This document shows positions 11,082 to 22,328 of a DNA stretch of 64,000 nt, one piece after another; within the stretch, counting starts at the first letter, position 1, and every line of letters begins with the position of its first letter. Made by a program: the position numbers and the translations under genes. Source of the DNA: Parietaria judaica (taxonomy: Eukaryota; Streptophyta; Magnoliopsida; Rosales; Urticaceae); the NCBI GenBank assembly GCA_954871525.1, contig OX940870.1:31548555-31612554 (forward strand), in the 5' to 3' direction. The notes beneath the pieces were generated by a model that saw nothing but the letters and a program-made list of their open reading frames with translations, made no database searches and had not been told where the DNA came from.

Positions 11082-13499
11082 ATGGCTGTCGCCATGGCTT
11101 CTTGGAGCCTCGCTCTTCACATGAACTCCGCCAAGACCTCTCTCTTCCTCACTAACCGCTCGCCCGCCTTCGCTGCTCGCCACCAACGCTTCTACATTTC
11201 GCCCAACGGAAGGTCTTTCCTTTTTCTGCTCTCTGCAATGCTGATATTTGGAGGACCAATTCTGTGATTCTCCACTGTAATGGAGCTTGGATCCATTTGG
11301 AAACTCTTTCTCAGCTTTTGCTCCACAGGTTCGTGTCGCTGGTCGCTCGAGCGTCGTCCTCCACGGCTTTGGAGGTACGTCTTATCGAGGTTTATCATTC
11401 ACTCGCTTTCGCCGTTTTCGATTCGTTGCTGTTCACTGGCTTTTGGATGTGTGGGAATGGCTGATGAACCAGGACGGGAATTTCAGCGACACCGATGTGA
11501 TTCCGACGCCCAAGGTTATTATCGACCAGGACTCCGATCCCGACTCGACCGTGGTCGAGATTACGTTCGGCGATCGCCTTGGAGCGCTTCTGGATACCGT
11601 AAGATCTCGGTTGCCCTTTCGTGGATTTGTCGAAATTTGCTTGCTGTGTCGATAATTTGGAAGCTGTTTTGCTGTAACGATGCGAGTAAACGATCCGTGA
11701 ACCGGGGATTTGGTGCAGATGACCACACTGAAAAACCTTGGCCTTAACGTTGTAAAGGCAAATGTTTATCTGGATTCTTCAGGGAAGCACAACAAGTTTG
11801 CCATCACTAAAGCGTGAGAGCGAAATCGCAATCTTCTTTTACGTTTATGCCGTTCATGACAATCAATTTTGTTAGCGGCTGTTGCGTATACTCAGCCGAC
11901 GAGAAAATCAATATAAGATTGTTGTAGATTATGATTAGATTTAGAAACTCAAATCTTAGTTGATTACCATGTACTTAAAACAAAAAAACTTGAATCTAGA
12001 TTTTGGAAAGAAGAAAGAAGAAAAACCCAGAAAGCTAGGTTTTCAATTGGACTAGAAAGCCGTAATTTCGACACACATTTATGTTTTTTTATTGGACTGA
12101 TTTATTGGAATTTGTTTGCAGTTCTACTGGACGAAAAATAGAAGACCCAGAGATGCTCGAGGCAATTCGTTTAGCGATTATAAACAACCTAATTCAGTAT
12201 CATCCGGTATACGTCTTTAGATCTTTGTTGTTCGAGTCAAATTTATATGAGATTGTTGATCCGGTTTTTTTTTTATTATGTTATCTGACTTGATTGAGTT
12301 AATTGTTCAGGAATCGAGTTCCCAGTTGGTAATGGGAACAGCGTTCGGAATGTCACCGCCTAAACAACAGGTGTTTCTTTGCTTTCCGTAAAAGGAAAAA
12401 ACCCTCATTTCTGTGGTTATTATTTACAGATAATAAAGAATCTTTCTTGTCTTTGGTATCTAATAATATGAATATGCCGAAGGCCGGTAAATTAATACTA
12501 TTTTCTTCTGGCTTTGAGGCCTGTGTCCTTTAGTTGCGAATTATTTTGGCTTTAAAGTAATACTATATTGCAACGGTTTCCAAATCAAAATTTTCAACCG
12601 GAGTTCTTGGCGATTAGTTGTTCACTTGTTCCCATTGAAATTGTTGCATTCTTATTCCTCAGATTGATGTGGACATTGCAACTCACATAAGTATCCGCGA
12701 CGACGGCCCTGATCGAAGGTGAATGCCGAATTCCTATTCTGACCTCGTAGTTGGCCAAGTAGTATTACTCCTGTAACGTGATTAGTTTTTCTGAAATCTT
12801 ATGTATTTTCCTCTAAAGAAACAATCTCCTTGCAGCCTGCTCTACGTAGAGACGGCTGACCGTCCAGGGTTATTGGTTGACCTTGTGAAGACCGTTACGG
12901 ACATCAATGTCGCCATTGAATCAGGAGAATTTGACACCGAGGTGTTGTTTCTCAACTTGACGGCTCGCTGCAGTTCTGCCTTTAAACATTATTTTTTACC
13001 AGTTACTCCCCACACTTATAAAAATGATCCTCCCAACTGTTCGAAAATCCACGGTTTTCGTCAAATTTTAAGCCATGTGCAACACTTAGGCTAGTATATT
13101 CACATGGCTTAAAATTTTCCGAGTCCGTCTCCTTAACGGCTTAAGGGTGAAAGTGCTACATAAAATGTTTTCGACGAGTTTAGAGGCCATTATTGATCAT
13201 TACTCTTTACATTTTTCCCAATGGCTCTGTTATTGTTTTTCTCAACCGCTTTGCTTGTGCGTTTGGCTTCGACTCTGCAGGGACTGCTAGTGAACGCCAA
13301 GTTTCATGTCAGCTACAGAGGCAAGGCATTGATCAAGCCCCTCCAACAAGTATAATCCGACGCTCTTTTTATTTTCTTATAATGTTTCTCGTTATCGGTT
13401 GTTTTAGGTCAACGGAATTGACGCCTTTCATTGCAGGTTCTTGTCAACAGCTTGAGATACTTCTTGAGGCGGCCTTCGACCGAGGAGGCCAGTTTCTGA
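11082..13499 (+). CDS. ACR11: Chloroplast ACT-domain protein ACR11
   Basis: A plastid protein with two ACT domains, a fold that usually binds amino acids. In Arabidopsis ACR11 interacts with Fd-GOGAT and glutamine synthetase and supports nitrogen assimilation. Exons: 11082-11212, 11329-11374, 11473-11598, 11719-11813, 12122-12206, 12311-12370, 12663-12718, 12836-12941, 13281-13349, 13437-13499. All junctions are GT-AG and the frame is intact, 278 aa. Residues 1-55 are Ser/Ala/Arg-rich with few acidic residues, a typical transit peptide. ACT1 starts near 84 ([16 protein letters not shown]) and ACT2 near 199 ([17 protein letters not shown]). The C-terminus [11 protein letters not shown] is characteristic. 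No nucleotidyltransferase domain is present, despite the old 'uridylyltransferase-related' name of this family. Confidence 0.94.
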
Positions 13500-14336
13500 A
13501 CGCTGCAAAATAATCCCGAGCGCTGTTCCTATGCTTTACGGGTTCCTCGCATCGCTTCCCGAGCATTATAGCTCTGTAAAATGATGTATTGGTCAAAGTG
13601 TTGTACACTACTGTAACATGCCCATTAAAGTGAAAGTAAAATATGTGGTGTTGATGAATGACACCAAGCTCAAACAAATCATGTCTATTGGCTTCAATTA
13701 TTGTTGGAAACATAAATGAAAATTTGACCTGTAAAATTAACAAACATAGATATTGAAGGAGACTTTTTCATAATATTCTTGCAAGTTTGACTTTTAAGTA
13801 ATCGTTAGTGGATATTGAAGCATAATAAGTTAGTGAGATTTCATTATCGACCCTTCAAAAATAGAAAAAAGTACCCTTAAAGTTGTTAAACTCGTTCTTT
13901 TGAAAAAAGAAATTTTGTTACACTTTAAAAAGTACACCCTTCAACTTTAAAAAACTGAAAATTTGTTACATATATAACCTATTTTCGGTTTTTTCTCTTC
14001 TTGTACCCCGGATTGATTTGTTGTTGTTGCCGTTGTCATCTCCATTGTCGAAGCATGAATAATTTGAATTTATTGCAATTTTTAGATATACATGTCAATT
14101 TTAGGGTATATGTGAGAGTACTTAGTGAACATTTTTCTAGGATTATATCTATATGAATGCACGTAATGATCTCGGATAATCCTATATATTTAATTACATG
14201 AAAACAGAATCTTTGGTTTTGTTTTCTAATGTAATGTGAAAACATATATTCCCCTTTTCATTTTAAACGATAGAATTTTCATTACACTTTTATATTCCGT
14301 AAAAAATACAAAATTCATACTCTCCTCAACACTCAA
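13500..14336. other. ACR11 trailer and intergenic DNA
   Basis: The first 100-150 bases are the probable trailer. A direct repeat-like AT-rich patch near 13850-13980 (AAAAGTACCCTTAAAG and AAAAGTACACCCTTCAA) looks like an old transposon piece. No coding region is seen. Confidence 0.4.
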
Positions 14337-14713
14337 TAGTGGGCCCGTTTGGCATAGCTTAATTTTTACAAAAATTGTTTTTAGTTTTAGTTTAAAAAAT
14401 AAACTGTTTTTGAGAAAAACCGGCAGGTGTTTGGTAAATTGTTTATAAAACAGTTGTTGTTGGTAACAAAAACTGTTTTAGCGTTTGGTAAAAATACTTA
14501 TTTAGGCTAAAAAGACTAAAATAGACTATAACCGTATTTTTGTTTTTAGAAAAAACCAAAAGCTACGAATCCTAGCTTTTACAATTCATGTACAAAAATT
14601 CAAAATCGATTTTGTGTTTTTTGGAAAAATAATTTTGCCAAAACACCTAAATAGCGGTTAAGTTTATTTTATAAACAAAAACAAGGCTAAATAAGCTGTG
14701 CCAAACGCACCTA
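14337..14713. mobile_element. hAT-like MITE with GTTTGGCA ends, 377 bp
   Basis: The left end, TAGTGGGCCCGTTTGGCATA, is the imperfect inverse of the right end, which reads TAGGTGCGTTTGGCACAGC on the other strand. Inside, both halves hold TTTATAAA- and AAACTGTTTT-type motifs. The GGGCCCGTTTGG terminus is common in plant hAT-type MITEs. No clear 8-bp target duplication is visible, so the superfamily is an inference. Confidence 0.6.
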
Positions 14714-14833
14714 GTATATTATATTAAATGCTTGTCCTTGAGTTCAATTGGTTACGTTGTTTTCTTGCCCATCACCTTGCAGCTATGGATGAAAATGGCC
14801 TTCACTATCATTATTATTTATTTTTTGAATGGA

Positions 14834-14870
<37 letters not shown>

Positions 14871-14871
14871 T
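14834..14871. repeat. (TTA)n microsatellite
   Basis: About 12 uninterrupted ATT/TTA units, roughly 250 bases upstream of the LEA-like gene. Confidence 0.85.
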
Positions 14872-15119
14872 ATTTGAATATAAAGAAAAAGCGTGATGAA
14901 TCTTGCAACTTTGCATTGCCCATAATAACTGATCCACATAACATTGGGACGAGAGAAACGGATAACAATCATCCTTATTTTCTCACTCATATCACCATTG
15001 CCAATTCTACATTATATTCATATTGTGTGTATAAATACACACACATATATACATAATGTTGTAGACTTAACCTATACATATATACCAAAAAGAAACAACA
15101 AAGAAAGGAGCATAATCTA

Positions 15120-15192
15120 ATGGCAGCCAACTTCTTTGCAAGAGGAGCAAATACCATGAACTCCATGGTCCTTAAGTAAGTCTGTCTATCTA

Positions 15193-15235
<43 letters not shown>

Positions 15236-16948
15236 TATATTTCTTTACACGATTTATCGAGCTGTTGCGACTGTCGTTCTCGCCGTATATCACTTCATTT
15301 TATCGGCGATCATACCGATAAAATGAAGTGAATTCAAATGGTGTATTTAAAGACATTTTTTTTCTTACAAGAATTGGAAAGTGGACTTAAAGCTTACAAG
15401 GGTTATTTCTTACTAATAACAATTTATTCATTGGTCTATAAAGTTTAACTGCTAAAATCAGTAAATAACTTTCATATCTGTTTATGTACAAAAGCTCTCT
15501 GGGTTAAAAGTAAAATCCTCATAATGTTTTTATTTAATTTATTACATATGCTTGTTTGTATCATCATTCATCGCACACTCTGGTAAGAAGTCACTGCATG
15601 ATTCCCCAAGTTCCAACTTAATAATTGCAAACATCCATCGAAGTCTGTCAATGTTATTACATTTCTTAAATTTAATATATATATTTATAGTAAGTTACAA
15701 ATTTCGGGAAGAGTCGCCGAAATTTCAAGGGCACGCCACTAATACGAGAAGAACGACACGAAAATCATATTATTTCGTTGTCGTTTTCTAGTTTCTCGGG
15801 GCATGTCGTTTATGTTATATTGTTTATGTGCTGTTAGAGTAAAATAATGCATGCCTATCTATCTTCTAGTTAAGTTAACTTAAGTGTTTTTGAGATGAGA
15901 TTGTAAGTTGCATTTTTTTGGATCTTTGTGATAATGCATGCCTCTTTCTATCTTCTAAATGTTAGACTATGTCAGTAGTCTGAGTTATTCAAGACACTTA
16001 TGTTTATATTTTATGGAATTTTGTTATATTGAGAGGTTGTGTTTATATTTGAAACTTTCATATTGAATCATATTATTGTATAATGATGAAATATTTATAT
16101 ATTATATGTTAATATATATATTTGTATTAGAATGTTTGTGTGGTCAAAGCTTAAAACATTATACGTGTATGTATTTATATTTTTACTAATAAAATTTACT
16201 GGATAATATCCGCTATATCCCCTCACTTTATTGAAAGAGGATAATTAAAAAAAAATGGATAGTGGATACAAATTTATTATATTCACGATATGACTGTCTA
16301 ACATGTCCACATCATATACTATCCTATTTTATCCAGTTTCACCCCTAAAATGTAATATTTAGGGTCTAATTTTTTTATGTTCTCGTTATATTCTTGTAAA
16401 AAAATTAATTATAAAAATAAGTTTGTTGGACTCTATCTTAATAATTATTGAATAGCTTACCTTGGCAATTGCTTTACACTAATCTATAATTTAGAAAATT
16501 GATTTTATTCGAGAATTAATTATCAAAATTTTATTTACATAAATCATATAATGAGTATAAATTAACAGCGAGTCATTTTCATAGTGTAAGGGGGTAATAT
16601 TTTTTTTTCTTTATGAGAAATATAAAAGACTTTAGTGTCAAATTAATGTGAATATTTGTATATTTATAGTTTAATTTATTAATCAGGTCAATTGGACGAA
16701 AAGGTTACCACAAGACCTCGGCCGAAACGGTGAGAGAAACAATAAAGTCAGAAGGGGATGACATGGCAACTAAGGCCCACAACTTGGGGGACCCCGCCGG
16801 CCACGTAGGCAAACTGTGGGTCCCACATGACCGGACCGGCATTTACTACCCGAAAGGCCACGAGAAAGTGATGGAAGACGTGCCTCGCCCCAACCCCCCG
16901 AACGACACTGCTCCGGCCACCTGGATTTCGTATGGCGACGATCTGTGA
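15120..16948 (+). CDS. LEA-like small protein, probably mitochondrial
   Basis: Two exons, 15120-15175 and 16687-16948, joined through a GT-AG intron of about 1.5 kb, give 105 aa. The first 28 residues are rich in Ala, Arg and Ser with no acidic residue (MAANFFARGANTMNS...), as in mitochondrial presequences. The rest is hydrophilic, and the C-terminal half has the motif LWVPHDRTGIYYPKG (around 70-84). This resembles the W-x-P-x-TG-x-Y-x-P signature of LEA_3 proteins (SAG21, LEA5), which accumulate in drought and senescence. The protein ends with a Pro-rich segment and WISYGDDL. Family membership is inferred from this motif; the function is not shown by sequence. The second exon is clearly more GC-rich than the intron. 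Confidence 0.75.
15195..15232. repeat. (TA)n microsatellite in LEA-like intron
   Basis: About 19 TA units, 20 bases inside the 5' end of the long intron of the LEA-like gene. Confidence 0.85.
15290..15331. repeat. Perfect 17-bp inverted repeat (hairpin)
   Basis: TCACTTCATTTTATCGG and its exact complement CCGATAAAATGAAGTGA are separated by 8 bases. The hairpin lies in the intron of the LEA-like gene. Confidence 0.85.
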
Positions 16949-17119
16949 TCGCTTCTCTATTAATATGATTGGTTGACTTATGGACGGTCAACGATAATTG
17001 ATGACGTGTAAAAACTAAAAACTATATACTTAAATTCTGTGTTTTCTTTATCGATAATATATAATCACTGTTTCGATGTGATTTTGGGATCTACTGTTAT
17101 TCATTATTATCATTAGTAG
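16949..17119. other. LEA-like gene trailer
   Basis: Probable 3' untranslated region and short flank, ending at the ATTAGTAG target duplication (17112-17119) of the next element. Confidence 0.5.
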
Positions 17120-17774
17120 TAGGGGTGCAAATAAAACCCGAAAATCGAGTAAAAATCAGAATCTAATTCCGTATCCGAATTTAAAACCCAAATCCGAATC
17201 CGGAATTCGGATCCGGGTACCCGGTACCCGGTTTAAACCGGGTTCGGGTACCGGGTAGTGAAATCATAAAAACTGGGTACCCGGTACCCGGTTTAATACC
17301 CGGTTTGTTTAATTTTTAACTATTTAAGGGTTAGGGCTCGACACTCATCTCTCATTTTCATTTCTCATTTTAGGGTTTCATTAAAATATTTTTTTAATTT
17401 TTTGATGCGCGGACGGTGAAATGATGATGGAAAGCCGGAAGAACTCGAAGTGCTTTATCATATGTTTTTTAATGCATTTTAAATTTTAGACAATGGATGT
17501 ATTTTTTTTTTATGTGCGAGACATGTGTAATGTTTATTTTGAGATAATTTTGTTTTTCTATAAAAAAAAAATAAAACGGATCCGGGTAAAAACCCGAATC
17601 CGGTTGAAAATCCGAACTTGGTTTCCAAACCGGGTACCGGCTACTAAAATCGGGTACCAATTTTCAACTACCCGGAAATTCGGGTACCGGGTAGTAAATT
17701 TCAACTACTCGGAAACCGGGTCCAGGTACCGGGCACTTCAAAAAAACCGGGTACCCGACCTGGTTTCACCCCTA
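17120..17774. mobile_element. Non-autonomous hAT element, 655 bp
   Basis: The termini are TAGGGGTGCAAA at the left and TTTCACCCCTA at the right, an inverted repeat of about 8-11 bp. The element is flanked by a perfect 8-bp duplication ATTAGTAG (17112-17119 and 17775-17782), the hAT target size. The interior has many copies of CGGGTACC, TACCCGG and related words near both ends (17215-17305 and 17625-17760), typical of subterminal transposase-binding repeats. No transposase is encoded. Confidence 0.88.
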
Positions 17775-17824
17775 ATTAGTAGTATAACTCGAAATATTCT
17801 TATCAAATTGACCAGTTTGGATTA

Positions 17825-17910
17825 GGGAGAATGGGGGCATAAGTATTTAAAATCAAGTTGATATTAAGCTCTTATTGTTTGTTTTTTTGAGTGGCGAAAG
17901 TTGCTAATCT
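17825..17910. mobile_element. One end of a Mutator-like MITE
   Basis: GGGAGAATGGGGGCATAAG, then ATATTAAGCTC and GAGTGGCGAAAGTT, match in order the left end of the element at 24655. No matching right terminus was found, so this is a truncated copy. Confidence 0.55.
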
Positions 17911-20522
17911 CTTAGAATAAAGAGGTCAAATCGCAACATCAGTGAGTAAAAATTTAAGATAAAACTCATCAACAACAAAGTAAAGACAGTAGAATTTATA
18001 AGTTTTCGTTCCATTTAGAATACTAAACAAATAAAGTGTGTTATTAAGAGATTAGGATAATATAGTAACTAGCCAAAATGCCTTGAATTTTAGTTTTGTT
18101 TAACTTTAGATTGAGGTATGAGTGCCTTATGCTCTTTCAAAAATAGCAAAATATCCCATAAAAGTAAGCAACATGAAATCAAGTTTGGGGCAAGACAGAC
18201 TTGTATTTGTGCAACTAATATTATTTTTCCTACTTAGTAGGACTTTCATCTTAACATTTATTAAAAAAAATTACACTTTTAAGCGCTTCATAGTAATTCT
18301 ATAATTTAAATATATATACGAGGTTCATCAAATAAATTTACATAATATATTTTGTGGCAATTTTTTTACACTGGAGATCAACATGTTACTTGGTGGGCCC
18401 AATTTCTAACTTGATGGTTCCAGCCCGAAACACTCGTATCCGACCGCGCCTGCTCGTCTATGACCTTCCCCAACATGATTTGATTCCGAGCAATTCCCGT
18501 GGAAAGAAGGAAATTTGTAGGTTAGACGGTCATCCGGCTAATGTTCATGTCCCTGCTATGAATACAAAATTAAAGAGAAGAAATATTCGAGTGAAATGTG
18601 TTGGATCAAAAACCAAACACCTAATTTAATCAACAGAAATTGCACGTTACAGCTATGTATGTATAAACATTGAGATTTCATTTTAGTCGCCGATTGATTT
18701 TTGTTTTGTTTTACGAAATTACTATGTTTTTTTTATGACGTTACATTTTCAAGACACATTTCATTATGAAATTGCCCTTATGAATTTTTTGTTTAACTGT
18801 AATTTTTCTAAAAATATTTTTTTATTAATTGTGCAAATTAATAGGTATTAAATACTTTTTTTTTATCTCTCTCCATTTTACCTAACTAACTGGAAAAAAA
18901 TCACACACGACGACCTTTTCTTCTTCGGTGTCACTCTTCCAAGCTCCTACTTCCTCTCTCGTCTCACTCCCTTTCTCAACTTCCACATTCCTCACCCGAC
19001 TCGTCTATGATGATAGCTCCATCAATGACGTCCTCCATATCGTGCTCTTCTATCCGATGCTTCCATCCATTTCTATGAAAACCAACCCTTCCGTGAAGTC
19101 GGAAACTCCTACCCCCGGCGGCAGCGAAGGCATCGCCACTTCTCTCTTCAACGCCGACGCTTCCATCCGTATATTAGGTAACAAATATGTTTATCATATG
19201 CATGTGGATTCGATAGATCTGTATCTTCCGTAATGCTATCATGTCTATCATATTCGTTGATTCGTGTTAATTGCCCGTTTAATACATTGTAGATTCGTAT
19301 TAATGTTCATTGATTCGTGTTAATATGTTGTTTAATACATTAAAGATACGTTTTAACGTTTGTTGATTCTTGTTAATATCATGTTTAATACTCTGTAGAT
19401 TCGTGTTAATCCACGTTTATTTTGTGTTTGTTTTGGTTTATTGGTGTTTATTTAGATTTATAGCATTTAGAACCGTTTAGTGATCTTCTTCCATGTGTCG
19501 TTGTCAGCTCGAGTGTTCAAAAGGAGGCAAAGAGAGAGAAAGAGAGAATATTAGGTTTTAGTATTTGAAATTTTGTTACCTATTTGTAACTTAATTTATT
19601 TCATTTTTCATTTTTGTATTTTAAAATAGTTGCCTGTTGTATTCAAAAATTATAATACAGATAATTGCATTATTAAAAATTAGGGGTAATAAAGTCTTAT
19701 GTTGGTTAATATGATTAATTAGCTATAATGAAATATTAATCAAATATTAGTTATTTTGCGAATGTTAATTTTCAATTTGATTAGTTTGCTATCCCACCTT
19801 TTTTTGTTGTTGAAAATATATAGTACCCTTTACTTAGCTATGATTTATTGTGCAAAATTAAAAAGTGAAATATAATTTTCAACTTACGTAATAAACAATC
19901 TCTGTTATGTAATTTTATTTATAAAATTTTAGGTATCATCTTCTAATATATAATATTAAGAATACCAGTTTCTTACTCTGTACTTATTGAATACCGATCT
20001 TGTTAGTATTTTGGTTCGTCGTGCATGATTTTCGATGCTCTATTATATTAAAAAATTCATTATAATATAATACTTTTTTTGTAATTTAGTTAATTTGATT
20101 TAGATATGTTTGTTTATTGTAAAATTATAAAAACTCGATGAGAAAAGTAATTCAAATGTCAATTTAATAGAACTCTAACCACACTCGTATATTCATTCAA
20201 ACAAATTTGACAGACCGAACTTCGAAAGTGATTTTGATGCCAGAAAGTTTGCATTACATAATTATAATATTTAGGGATCCATTCAAATTGGCTCGAGCTT
20301 GATTAATCAGGTAATTTTCTATTAATCAAATGAACCATTTCTTTCTAATTATAATATGTTTCATTTTTATATTTGGTTGTAGTTGGTGAAGGGTGCATCA
20401 GTCTTTTGACACTATACATGGCTGATATAGGGGTTGGTGAATGAAAGAAGATTACAGCATATACTAGGTTGGCCCCACCATAAAGCTAAGAAGAACCACC
20501 CTCACCAACCCAATATTACAAC
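17911..20522. other. Intergenic, no gene seen
   Basis: AT-rich DNA. An open frame at 18354-18629 (91 codons) and one at 18928-19233 (101 codons) have no family resemblance or splice context and are not called. A minisatellite at 19256-19420 is listed separately. Confidence 0.4.
19256..19420. repeat. Minisatellite, unit about 54 bp, three copies
   Basis: Degenerate copies of a unit containing TTGATTCGTGTTAAT followed by a TTTAATACAT-type segment start near 19257, 19311 and 19364. Confidence 0.6.
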
Positions 20523-20705
20523 CAAGGTATTAAATTTCTCGAATATCTATCGGCATGCTTATCGAAAATCTTTTTTCGAGGATATGCGAAACGATATATC
20601 CATCGACATATCCATCGACTTACCTATGAGATACACATCGACAAGCGATATATCCGTAAAATGAAAAGTGCGAAACGACATCCACAAGCGATATTTAAAA
20701 CCTTG
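20523..20705. mobile_element. hAT MITE, 183 bp
   Basis: Ends are CAAGGTATTAAAT and ATTTAAAACCTTG, an inverted repeat with one mismatch. They are flanked by ATTACAAC (20515-20522) and ATTGCAAC (20706-20713), an 8-bp target duplication with one mismatch. The interior is rich in GATATATCC and CATCGACA words. The terminus resembles that of the large hAT element at 57825. Confidence 0.8.
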
Positions 20706-21356
20706 ATTGCAACAACAAATAAATAATATGATATTTCCATTATTAAATTGAATTAGCTAAAAGTAAGAGATTCAGCTGCATAATTCCAGATCAAGAATAT
20801 CGAAATTTAATAAATATATTAGATCTGACTCTGAGTGTGAACCATTTGGTACATACATGCAACACGTAATTAATTAGAGTTATTTATTAATTAATACGAA
20901 ACGAATAGTGTTTTGGGATTTGCACCACTAACATATGATATGATAGAAGCAATATCACTTTCTTAAGGAAAATAAAAATAAAAATAAATATAATAGTTCA
21001 TACATTTTAGTTTCACATGTGTATTAAAATACTTGAATGATTTCCGTCGCAATGTGCTATAATGCCAATCTTATTTTGTTCACACAATTGCATATGAATT
21101 GGTAAAGGGTTGAAACATTAAAATTATACTAATACATGAAGTAGATAATGTACCCAATACATAAATGATGAATAATTAAATTAAAAATATTACACGTAAT
21201 AGCCACCTATACTTTGAGATTGTACTTTAATCAATGTTTGATTTTCATTTTGCGTGAAATAATTATTTTTTATGACGTGTTGTTTTCAACACAAATTCAA
21301 TTTCTTAAGTAAAACTAGTATTTAAGAGTAAATAATAATAATAACAGTAATAATAA
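20706..21356. other. Intergenic, no gene seen
   Basis: AT-rich sequence without a supported gene; it ends in an ATA/TAA-rich tract that supplied the target site of the next element. Confidence 0.4.
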
Positions 21357-21807
21357 CGGTTAATGACGGTAAAAATACTCAAAGTTTGGTCAAAGAACCT
21401 CTCGTGTACCCAAAGTTTAAAAGTAGTGGCAAAAATATCCAAAGTCACATTTGAGGACCACTCCATTCTTGTAACGCCATTAACTCTGACCACGTGGAAA
21501 AATCTGTTTTGTTAAGTGTAATCATTAGGGGTTCAATTAGTTGTATTAAATAGTATACATAGGGGTTTAATTCGTTGTTTTGTCGTAAACGAGGCTGATG
21601 TGGGCTCGTCAACGTGGAAAAAATTGTTCTGTCGGTAAATCCACGTTTGTCCGCGTGGTCAGAGTTAAAAGGTAAATTAACGGTATTACGAGATTGAAGT
21701 GGTCAACTCCCGAAATATGACTTTGGGTATTTTTACCACCATTTTTAAACTTTAAATACCTAAGGAGTTTTTTACCAAATTTTGGGTATTTTTACCATCA
21801 TTAACCC
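21357..21807. mobile_element. Mutator-like MITE, 451 bp
   Basis: Long imperfect inverted repeats of roughly 150 bp or more run inward from the ends (left CGGTTAATGACGGTAAAAAT, right reads GGGTTAATGATGGTAAAAAT on the other strand). They are flanked by a perfect 9-bp duplication TAATAATAA (21348-21356 and 21808-21816). The duplication is low in complexity, so it is weaker proof than its length suggests. No coding capacity. Confidence 0.78.
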
Positions 21808-21816
21808 TAATAATAA

Positions 21817-22220
21817 TAATGGACTATGATACTTTTAGTTTTTAAGGTTATTTTACTTTCGAACTTCCATTTGAGATTGATACGTATAGATTCTCGGTCT
21901 TTAGATCTTTTATCTACATATGTAGTTCACTAAAACAATGACTTTTTTTTAGAACTTATACCGAAACTTGTACTCAAACCGATAAACGGTATCAATATTT
22001 CGCTACTGAAGCTTAATGCCAGATCCCATACTTGGATTCAAATATGCCATTTGATTTTTGATTCCATAACTTGATAAGTTAGTGATTTAATTTATACTTA
22101 AAAAGAAAAAAGTCCAATATTTGGATTGGATGTATAATAATACCATAAGAGCCCAAATTGGCGACTAGATTTCCCATTTTGACCCCCAAAATGAAGACCG
22201 AATTCCCCACTAACTCCCTC
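21817..22220. other. 4CL upstream region
   Basis: About 400 bases of AT-rich DNA between the MITE and the core promoter of 4CL. No gene is seen. Confidence 0.4.
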
Positions 22221-22249
22221 ACCAACCACACCAATGTTGTTTTTATAAA
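22221..22249 (+). promoter_or_regulatory. AC element and TATA box of 4CL
   Basis: ACCAACC at 22221-22227 is an exact AC-II element, the binding site of R2R3-MYB activators of phenylpropanoid genes. A TATAAA box follows at 22244-22249, about 80 bases before the start codon. Element order and spacing fit known PAL and 4CL promoters. Confidence 0.7.
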
Positions 22250-22328
22250 CCCCCCTCCCTCTCGTTCTCTCCTCGGAGCACTTATCAGCCACTGATCGGA
22301 GCTCCGGTACCCTTCTCATTTTCTAACC

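Noticed and set aside
18354..19233. Frames of 91 and 101 codons
   Set aside because: No recognisable protein family; the surroundings are AT-rich repeats.
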